This document shows positions 1 to 6,149 of a stretch of DNA of 15,441 nucleotides, piece by piece. The notes under the pieces were generated by a model. The model saw only the letters and a program-made list of their open reading frames with translations. It was not told where the DNA came from and did no database searches. Source of the DNA: JACMLD01 sp040004415 (GTDB lineage Bacteria; Bacteroidota; Bacteroidia; Chitinophagales; Chitinophagaceae); assembly GCA_040004415.1 (NCBI GenBank), contig JBDUAY010000100.1:1-15441 (forward strand). The letters run 5' to 3'. A program made the position numbers and the translations under genes. Within the stretch, counting starts at the first letter, position 1; every line of letters begins with the position of its first letter.

Positions 1-401
1 TAGAGGAGAAAATTACCCATCCTGATAATGTTAAAAAAATTATGCCCCAGGCTGAAGCCCATATTGATCATTTTCTACGTGTAAAGCTGGTAAAATCAAT
101 GCCTGTAGTTGGAATGTTTGTTGGAGATAAAACTATTAACAATCTTAAATCACTTTTCGTAACTGAACTTAAACAGCTATTCCCTGAAATAATGAAGAAT
201 TATATGGTTGGATTGCAGGAAGATTTTGATATTGAAAAAATAGTGACGACTAAACTTTCAGCGTATCCTCCTATGCAAATAGAATCCGCATTTTTGAAAA
301 TGTTCCGGAAAGAATTGATCACAATTAAATTAACGGGCGCATTGTTTGGTTTTCTAATTGGCCTGATAGAACTTGTTTTTATCCTGCTAATGCCACATTA
401 G
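1..401 (+). CDS. DUF445 family membrane protein, C-terminal part (5' truncated by window edge)
   Basis: The frame is open from base 3 (first full codons read EEKITHPDN) to a TAG at 399-401, so the gene begins outside the window and about 132 residues are visible. The pattern EAHIDHFLRVKL, then a methionine/valine stretch with VGDKTINNLK, then LFPEIMKNY, ending in a glycine- and leucine-rich membrane segment (TGALFGFLIGLIELVFILL), is the layout I know from the C-terminal part of DUF445 (YheB-like) proteins. These are inner-membrane proteins of unknown biochemical role; the family has a terminal membrane helix at each end. The Met codon at 42 is internal, because the family signature continues upstream of it. 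No terminator is evident in the 186 bases before the next gene. Family assignment is from recalled motifs, not from a search. Confidence 0.75.
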   Translation, partial: EEKITHPDNVKKIMPQAEAHIDHFLRVKLVKSMPVVGMFVGDKTINNLKSLFVTELKQLFPEIMKNYMVGLQEDFDIEKIVTTKLSAYPPMQIESAFLKMFRKELITIKLTGALFGFLIGLIELVFILLMPH

Positions 402-587
402 TGTTGTTCATACACTTATATTGCCGCTCATCAAAGCAAAATACACAGGTTTTGTTAATGCGCAGGTAATTATCAGATAGCGCGTCTAAAGAATTTACCT
501 TGCCGACTTTATTTAAGAAATGATTAACCTGTAGCGGTCATCTGTAACAATTGAAAAATTGCATTCATTATAATACAATAAAACTTC

Positions 588-3269
588 ATGAGAAAAATTT
601 CCTTTTTACTTCTTTTTGTAGCATCCATGTTTTCAGTAACAGCCCAGATGCCAGGTGGTGGCGGCGGACGAGGTCGTATGGGTGGCGCCAATGCAACGAT
701 AGGACACTTTTATGGAAGACTTGTAGATGGTAAAACCAATAAAGGAATAGATGCAGCTTCTGTGCAGCTTTTCCAAAGCAAATTTGATACTACTACCAGG
801 TCAAGAAAAGATACGCTGGTGGGTGGAATGCTTACAAGTCGCAATGGTGACTTTAGTATAGAAAACTTGCCCATATTTGGCAACTATACCTTAAAATTAT
901 CGGCTATCGGCTACACGGCTATCGATCAAAAAATAGCCTTTTCGTTGAAACCGCCGACGCAGGATGCACAGGGTAATACAGACATGAGCCAGGCGCTTGC
1001 AGGCGTTGATAAAGATCTGGGCAATATTAAAATGGTAGCAGATGCAAAGCTGCTGGATAATGTAACCGTTACCGCAACTAAGCCATTGTTTCAAATGGGC
1101 GTCGACCGGAAAATCTTCAACGTGGATAAAAGTTTAGTAAGCGTTGGACAAAGCGCCCAGGAACTCATGAGAAATATTCCTTCAATTAACGTTGATATAG
1201 ACGGAAACGTAACATTGCGCAATGCTGCACCGACGATATTTGTTGATGGCCGCCCCACAACACTTACATTGGATCAAATACCTGCAGATGCTATTGAAAG
1301 TGTTGAAATTATTACAAACCCTTCTGCCAAATTTGATGCATCTGGTGGTACTGCTGGTATATTAAATATTGTGCTGAAGAAAAATCGTAAAGCCGGTTAT
1401 AACGGAAATATAAGAGCGGGTGTTGACAGCCGTGGTAAAATAAATGCTGGTGCAGATATTAATATAAGGCAAGGCAAAGTAAATTTCTTTGCCAGTGGTA
1501 ATTATAACCAGCGTAAATCAATTTCCAATACAAATATTTTCAGCCGGAATCTTGCTACCAGTTATACAAATGAAACCGATATTACCCAATCCTCCAGAAC
1601 AGTTTCTAATGGTAGTTTTGCTTTTGGCAGGGCGGGTATGGACTTCCTGATGGACAATAGAAATACGCTTACCATTTCCGGTGTTGTTGTAAAAGGAACA
1701 TTTAATAATAATGATGACCTGAATTTCGATTCCTCACTCATCAGTATGTCGCCCTACAGGCTGGGAAACCAGTTAACAAGCACGCATTCAACTTTTAGAA
1801 ATTATGGTGGTTCACTAAGCTATAAACACAATTTTGCAAAAGCGGGCAAAGAACTTACTTCCGATGTTAATTACAATAGCAGTAATAACAACAACAACGC
1901 AAATTATAATATTCAACTTTACCAGCCTGATCATTCAGTATATGGAATGCCAACCTTACGTCAGACACTTGGTGACGGAATGAATAAATTTTTTACCGGC
2001 CAGGTAGACTATTCGAATCCAATTTCAGAAAAATCAAAGGTTGAAATGGGCGCCAGGGCTGCTATCAGGAGCAATACGAGCATCAGTAATAATTACCTGC
2101 AGGACAGTACGGGTGCGCTTGTACGTAATATTGCACTCAGCAGTGATTATAAATTTACCGACCGTGTATTTGCAGCATATACTACGTATTCAGGAAAAAT
2201 AAAAACATTGAGTTACCAGCTTGGGTTGAGGGCTGAAAGTTCTGATTATACGGGAACAAGACTCGGACAAACAGACCAAACAACCGGGTTTAAAACAACA
2301 GATTCAACTTTCAAAACAAAATATCCAATCAGTCTTTTTCCCAGCTTATTTATTACAAAAGATTTGGGTAATAAACAGGACTTTCAAATTAACTATTCAA
2401 GAAGAATCAACCGGCCTAACTTTTTCCAGCTGATTCCATATAAAGATCTTACTAATCCTCAGTACCCAACCGTTGGTAACCCTGGTTTAAAACCTGAGTT
2501 CACCAATTCTTTTGAAATGTCTTATCAAAAAACATTTCCAAAAAATTATAGCATTCTGGCGTCCGTTTATTATAAACACACAACGGATCTGATTACACGC
2601 TACCAGTTTAAAGATATTGTATCAGATAAGAGCGCAGACAGTGCAACTTTTACATCTTATGAAAATGCAAACAGCAGTACTTCATACGGATTGGAAGTAA
2701 CCGGTCATACACCATTAACGAAGTGGTGGGATATGACAACCAACATTAATTTTTATAACGCAACTATTAATGCAACTAACATAACCAATGCAGGTGGTAC
2801 CAGTCAGCGCCTGAGTTATTTTGCAAAATGGAACAACAACTTTAAACTGCCTGCCAATTTCAATATACAACTTTCCGGAGATTACCAGAGCAAATCAGTA
2901 CTGCCACAAAGCAGCGGTAATGGCGGTGGTGGCGGACGCGGCGGCGGTATGTTTGGTGGCGGCGCACAACCTTCTGCGCAAGGTTATGTAAACCAGAATT
3001 ATGGTTTCGACGTAGCCATCAGGAAAGATTTTCTTAAAACAAAAACGCTTTCCGTTACACTTAGCGTGAACGACATCTTAAAGACAAGAAAGTATAGTTA
3101 TTATTCTTATTCTACTATTGTTACGCAAGACTATAGCAAAATACGTGATCAACAAATATTCCGTCTTAATTTTAGTTACCGGTTTGGTAAAGTAGACATG
3201 TCTTTGTTTAAACGTAAAAATAATAAAGCCGGTCTTGAAGGCGTGCAGGATGCAACGCAGCAACAGTAA
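588..3269 (+). CDS. Outer-membrane beta-barrel protein, TonB-dependent-receptor-like, with carboxypeptidase-regulatory-like domain
   Basis: This is an 893-aa predicted outer-membrane protein. Residues 1-20 form a typical signal peptide (basic MRK, hydrophobic FLLLFVASMF, cleavage after VTAQ). A glycine/arginine-rich linker occupies residues 22-33. Residues about 38-120 read as a carboxypeptidase-regulatory-like beta-sandwich (GRLVDGKTNKGI, SRNGDFSIENLP, KLSAIGY). Residues about 155-266 are a plug-like domain: VTVTATKPLFQMGVDRKIFNV, then AQELMRNIPSINVDIDGNV, FVDGRP, and ESVEIITNPSAKFDASG. The rest is beta-strand-rich with alternating aromatics, as in the Bacteroidota outer-membrane beta-barrel family; the likely last strand FRLNFSYRFGK is followed by a basic tail of about 25 residues. 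Residues 778-793 are a second glycine-rich run. The substrate cannot be read from the sequence. No SusD-like partner lies downstream, which argues against a classical polysaccharide-utilisation pair. The start gives a full signal peptide. Confidence 0.88.
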   Translation: MRKISFLLLFVASMFSVTAQMPGGGGGRGRMGGANATIGHFYGRLVDGKTNKGIDAASVQLFQSKFDTTTRSRKDTLVGGMLTSRNGDFSIENLPIFGNYTLKLSAIGYTAIDQKIAFSLKPPTQDAQGNTDMSQALAGVDKDLGNIKMVADAKLLDNVTVTATKPLFQMGVDRKIFNVDKSLVSVGQSAQELMRNIPSINVDIDGNVTLRNAAPTIFVDGRPTTLTLDQIPADAIESVEIITNPSAKFDASGGTAGILNIVLKKNRKAGYNGNIRAGVDSRGKINAGADINIRQGKVNFFASGNYNQRKSISNTNIFSRNLATSYTNETDITQSSRTVSNGSFAFGRAGMDFLMDNRNTLTISGVVVKGTFNNNDDLNFDSSLISMSPYRLGNQLTSTHSTFRNYGGSLSYKHNFAKAGKELTSDVNYNSSNNNNNANYNIQLYQPDHSVYGMPTLRQTLGDGMNKFFTGQVDYSNPISEKSKVEMGARAAIRSNTSISNNYLQDSTGALVRNIALSSDYKFTDRVFAAYTTYSGKIKTLSYQLGLRAESSDYTGTRLGQTDQTTGFKTTDSTFKTKYPISLFPSLFITKDLGNKQDFQINYSRRINRPNFFQLIPYKDLTNPQYPTVGNPGLKPEFTNSFEMSYQKTFPKNYSILASVYYKHTTDLITRYQFKDIVSDKSADSATFTSYENANSSTSYGLEVTGHTPLTKWWDMTTNINFYNATINATNITNAGGTSQRLSYFAKWNNNFKLPANFNIQLSGDYQSKSVLPQSSGNGGGGGRGGGMFGGGAQPSAQGYVNQNYGFDVAIRKDFLKTKTLSVTLSVNDILKTRKYSYYSYSTIVTQDYSKIRDQQIFRLNFSYRFGKVDMSLFKRKNNKAGLEGVQDATQQQ

Positions 3270-3293
3270 TTTCTACAAATGATTAACCAGCAT

Positions 3294-3327
3294 AAAAAAA
3301 ATGGCTCTGTAGCAGGAGCCTTTTTTT
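3294..3327. terminator. Probable bidirectional rho-independent terminator between convergent genes
   Basis: The stem GGCTC/GAGCC (3303-3307 with 3316-3320) can alternatively fold as a 7-bp stem with one bulged G. It is preceded by an A run (3294-3301) and followed by seven T (3321-3327). The A/T flanks on both sides allow termination in either direction. It lies 24 bases after the stop of the outer-membrane protein gene and about 270 bases beyond the convergent thrC stop. Confidence 0.8.
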
Positions 3328-3594
3328 ATGCTGAATTTTGTCTCTATGGTTCGTAACCTTTGCCGAACATTTTTATCACCGTAATTGCTGCATGCCATAA
3401 TTATCTGCTTTCGATATATGAGATTATATAGTAATTGTATTGAGCTGATTTCATTATAGCATGCCATGATGCTGTGCCCTATATCCGCGGGCGAAGTTTA
3501 CTTCCCCAGGTTTCAAACCTGGCTTCTTTAAAAGCCGGGTCGGTTCCCCGCCTGCAAATTTCCCCGGAACAGTTGCAGTGCCTCATCGGCTATC
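3328..3594. other. Intergenic stretch between the convergent outer-membrane protein gene and thrC
   Basis: No gene is supported in the whole gap (3270-3594). It holds the terminator at 3294-3327, a pair of 9-bp direct copies of GCATGCCAT (3390-3398 and 3459-3467), and a GC-richer repeat-like segment from about 3485 with the near-perfect hairpin CCAGGTTT-c-AAACCTGG (3506-3522). On the minus strand a frame is open for about 23 codons just past the thrC stop but has no start codon. Confidence 0.6.
3497..3536 (+). repeat. Intergenic palindromic repeat, copy 1 (REP-like)
   Basis: This 40-base segment contains the palindrome CCAGGTTT-c-AAACCTGG (3506-3522) and a second small inverted pair GGCTT/AAGCC (3521-3525 with 3532-3536). 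It aligns with the minus strand of 5058-5020 at 31 of 40 columns with one gap. It may be a member of a dispersed intergenic palindrome family; that needs the rest of the genome to confirm. Confidence 0.5.
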
Positions 3595-4890
3595 TCATCC
3601 AATTAAATAGGCTTTAAATTCACTATACGCAGTGCCCATTTTTATAGCATGTTTTTCTTTATTTAAAATAGCAGCAACAGATCCTGGTACCGGAACCTTT
3701 TGATTAATGATAGGTTCCACCACATCATAGAATTTTACCGGGTGAGCTGTTTCTAAAAACATGCCCTTGTTACCGGGGTATGCTGATAAATACTTTTTTA
3801 ATGCGATATAACCAACAGCGCCATGCGGATCCGGCAGGTAATTAAAAATTGAATATACTTCTTTGATGGCGCCCCTTGTATCATCATCATTAATGCTATA
3901 GCTGCTGAATATTTTTTTCAGATCACCCAGTTGCTGATGAAACAATTCAAGGATACGCACAAAGTTGCTCGGGTTGCCTACATCCATGGCGTTAGAAATA
4001 GTAGCGACAGCTTTTTTTGCCTGGTAATTTTCTGTTCTTAAAAATTCAGGCACTGTATTATTAGCATTGCAGGCGGCAATAAAATGTTTAACCGGAAGCC
4101 CGCTGATGTGTGCCAGTATGCCTGCGCAAATATTTCCAAAATTGCCGCTGGGTACAGAAATAACCGGTGGATTTTTTTTGTCGGCCCATTGCTTCCATGC
4201 AAAAAAATAATAAAACTGCTGCGGCAGCCAGCGCGCTACGTTAATTGAATTGGCCGAGGTTAGAAATAATTTTTGATTGATGTCCGCATCGGTAAACGCC
4301 TGTTTTACCAGTTGCTGGCAATCATCAAAGTTTCCATCCACTTCTATCGAACGTATGTTTTTACCCAGCGTGGTGAGTTGTTGTTCCTGGACGGAACTCA
4401 CTTTGCCAGACGGATATAAAATAACAACATCAACCCCTTCCACATTGTAGAAACCATTGGCCACGGCGCCACCAGTATCACCAGAAGTTGCCACCAGCAC
4501 CGTTACTTTTTTATTATTGCCTTTTACAAAATAGCCGAGGCAACGGCTCATAAACCTGGCGCCAATATCTTTAAATGCGAGGGTAGGGCCATGAAACAAT
4601 TCAAGGGAAGATATGTTTTCGGTTACCCGTACCAGTGGTATTGAAAAATTGACCGTTTCAGCTACAATACGCTTCAAATCTTTTTCAGGTATGGCATCAC
4701 CTACGTACGGACTGATAACATTAAACGCTATTTCTTCATTGGTAAAATTTTCTATATTGTCAATAAGTTCTTTTTTTACCTGCGGGATGATTTCAGGAAA
4801 GTACAGGCCTTTATCAGGCGCCTGGCCGTTAATTGTGGCGTTCCTGAAATCTACGATGGGCGATTGTTTATTGAGACTGTAATAATTCAT
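3595..4890 (-). CDS. thrC: Threonine synthase
   Basis: A 431-aa PLP enzyme that converts O-phosphohomoserine and water to threonine and phosphate, the last step of threonine synthesis. The fold-type II PLP lysine is K107 in the context LFHGPTLAFKDIGARFM, a threonine synthase signature. SGDTGGAVANGF (136-147) is the phosphate/cofactor-binding loop, and VPSGNFGNICAG the later glycine-rich loop. The N-terminus (YYSLN, then VDFRNATINGQAPDKGLYFP) matches the usual start of bacterial threonine synthases, and the length is normal. The ATG follows AAAAAGAGG directly, which is too close for a working Shine-Dalgarno site; no better Met exists. It is the last gene of the thrA-thrB-thrC series, separated from thrB by 226 bases, and could be transcribed with it or from its own promoter. 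Confidence 0.96.
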   Translation of the reverse strand: MNYYSLNKQSPIVDFRNATINGQAPDKGLYFPEIIPQVKKELIDNIENFTNEEIAFNVISPYVGDAIPEKDLKRIVAETVNFSIPLVRVTENISSLELFHGPTLAFKDIGARFMSRCLGYFVKGNNKKVTVLVATSGDTGGAVANGFYNVEGVDVVILYPSGKVSSVQEQQLTTLGKNIRSIEVDGNFDDCQQLVKQAFTDADINQKLFLTSANSINVARWLPQQFYYFFAWKQWADKKNPPVISVPSGNFGNICAGILAHISGLPVKHFIAACNANNTVPEFLRTENYQAKKAVATISNAMDVGNPSNFVRILELFHQQLGDLKKIFSSYSINDDDTRGAIKEVYSIFNYLPDPHGAVGYIALKKYLSAYPGNKGMFLETAHPVKFYDVVEPIINQKVPVPGSVAAILNKEKHAIKMGTAYSEFKAYLIG

Positions 4891-4937
4891 CCTCTTTTTG
4901 TTTAATTAATATTCTCTTGCCTTCGCCGCAGATATGC

Positions 4938-5150
4938 TCACTGCAGGATTTTTCTCCGGCTCTCCCTGGTCAGTGTACCACCGGCCATTTTTGCAACGAA
5001 CCCTTTTATAAATCCTTGTGACTTTAAAGAGGTCAGGTTTGGAACCCGGCGGAATAAAAGATTCAGGTACTGAAACTTGTTGTCTTTTTTATCGCCGCTG
5101 TTGGGTATGATTCTTTTTAAGAACTGCTCACAATTTTCACGCCTTCGTAA
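4938..5150 (-). other. Open frame without start codon overlapping the thrB 3' end and filling most of the thrB-thrC gap
   Basis: On the minus strand this frame is open for 70 codons between a TAA (5151-5153) and a TGA (4938-4940). It overlaps the last 12 codons of thrB in another frame. It contains no ATG until near its end, where ATG at 4986-4988 gives a 16-residue peptide (MAGGTLTRESRRKILQ). The translated stretch is basic (FRRVP, RESRRK). Part of it is made by the repeat copy at 5020-5058. I do not recognise a family. It could be a gene remnant, a chance frame through a repeat, or a leader for thrC. Confidence 0.25.
5020..5058 (-). repeat. Intergenic repeat, copy 2, in the thrB-thrC gap
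   Basis: The minus strand reads TTTATTCCGCCGGGTTCCAA, then ACCTGACCTCTTTAAAGTC. It aligns with 3497-3536 of the plus strand at 31 of 40 columns with a single one-base gap, sharing the core CAAACCTG and CTCTTTAAA or CTTCTTTAAA. The two copies lie in opposite orientation on either side of thrC. The central palindrome is more decayed here than in copy 1. Confidence 0.5.
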
Positions 5151-6046
5151 TTAAGCGTAGTAACATAGGTCTTAAAATCAATACCCACTTGTACAAATAT
5201 TTCTGTCATCACTTTTTCAATTTCCTTTGCGGTATGTTCTTCTTTGCTTAACATAAAAATAGAAGGACCAGAGCCAGAGATACCGCCACCCAACGCACCT
5301 GCTTCTTTGCTTCTTTTCTTTACTTCATCAAAACCCGGAATTAAAATACTGCGCACTGGTTCTATAATTACATCTTCCAGTGAACGGCTGATCAATTCAT
5401 AATCATTTTTCATAAAGCCTGCAACAAGACCAGCAATATTTCCCCACTGTTTAATGGCATCCTTTAATAAAACTTCTTTGCGAAGTATCTGCCGCGCATC
5501 AGATGTTTTTACTTCAATCTGCGGATGCACAACTGTTACAAATAAAGATGGTGCGCTAAGTTGTATAATATCCAGCGGAAAAATAGAACGTATCAGTGTA
5601 ACGCCTCCATAAATACAGGGCGCAATATTATCTGCATGCTTAACACCGCTGGCCAGTTTTTCTCCATTCATGGCAAAACGAACCAAATCTTCTTTAGAAA
5701 AAAAATTATTGAGTAAATGATTGGCGGCAACTACTGCACCTGCAGAGCTTGCTGCGCTGGAACCCAATCCACTGCCTGGTTTGATGCATTTGTCTACGAT
5801 GAGATCAAACCCGATTTTTTTATCGGAATATTCTTCCATCAGGGCAATCAATCCCGCCCCCGCAACATTTTTTGCGGGTTCTGTTGGCAGGTCATATCCA
5901 TCAATATGTTTTATCCTGATGCCGGGCGCATCGCTCAAACTGAGTTCCATAACATCCTGTGGATCGTTCAACGCCATTCCCAATACATCAAAGCCACAAA
6001 CCAAATTGGCTACTGTTGCCGGGGCTAAAATTTTTACAGTCGTCAT
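5117..6046 (-). CDS. thrB: Homoserine kinase
   Basis: A 309-aa cytoplasmic GHMP-family kinase that phosphorylates L-homoserine with ATP, giving O-phosphohomoserine for ThrC. The N-terminal motif VKILAPATVANLVCGFDVLG (4-23) is typical of homoserine kinase. The ATP-binding glycine/serine loop is at 89-101 (KPGSGLGSSAASS). The third GHMP motif lies at 252-264 (LGGGISGSGPSIF). H137, A139 and D140 (VKHADNIAPCIYGG) sit in the expected substrate-binding segment. Length is normal. The ATG at 6044-6046 starts directly at the conserved N-terminus. It lies 103 bases downstream of thrA and 226 bases upstream of thrC on the same strand, so the order is that of a threonine operon, though with wider gaps than in enterics. 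A long palindrome occupies the gap before it. Confidence 0.96.
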   Translation of the reverse strand: MTTVKILAPATVANLVCGFDVLGMALNDPQDVMELSLSDAPGIRIKHIDGYDLPTEPAKNVAGAGLIALMEEYSDKKIGFDLIVDKCIKPGSGLGSSAASSAGAVVAANHLLNNFFSKEDLVRFAMNGEKLASGVKHADNIAPCIYGGVTLIRSIFPLDIIQLSAPSLFVTVVHPQIEVKTSDARQILRKEVLLKDAIKQWGNIAGLVAGFMKNDYELISRSLEDVIIEPVRSILIPGFDEVKKRSKEAGALGGGISGSGPSIFMLSKEEHTAKEIEKVMTEIFVQVGIDFKTYVTTLNYEGVKIVSSS

Positions 6047-6080
6047 TTTACGTGATTCATTTGCGTTTTACTGCATTCCA

Positions 6081-6145
6081 TTTATCGTTGCACGGTTCGC
6101 TTTTTGCAAGGCTGCTACCTTCAGTTTTAACCGTGGTACGATAAA
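6081..6145. repeat. Long interrupted palindrome in the thrA-thrB gap
   Basis: TTTATCGT-tg-CACGGTT (6081-6097) pairs with AACCGTG-gt-ACGATAAA (6129-6145): an 8-bp and a 7-bp stem separated by two mismatches, 15 of 17 positions paired, with a 31-base loop (6098-6128). Inside the loop AAGG/CCTT (6108-6111 with 6118-6121) can pair weakly. It ends five bases from the thrA stop codon. No U run follows, so it is not a standard terminator. It could be an mRNA stem-loop between the two cistrons or a small inverted-repeat element. Confidence 0.65.
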
Positions 6146-6149
6146 CATG

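Noticed and set aside
451..502. TTTG and TACCTTG upstream of the outer-membrane protein gene as a promoter
   Set aside because: The spacer is about 41 bases, far outside the usual 17-23, and the -7 element lacks one T.
3390..3467. Two GCATGCCAT copies as an operator or insertion-site duplication
   Set aside because: Nine bases, 69 apart, in a convergent intergenic region with no promoter to regulate; too weak to interpret.
3520..3594. Open minus-strand frame just after the thrC stop (reads DEIADEALQLFRGN)
   Set aside because: About 23 codons with no start codon; its sequence is partly the repeat copy. Not enough to call a gene remnant.
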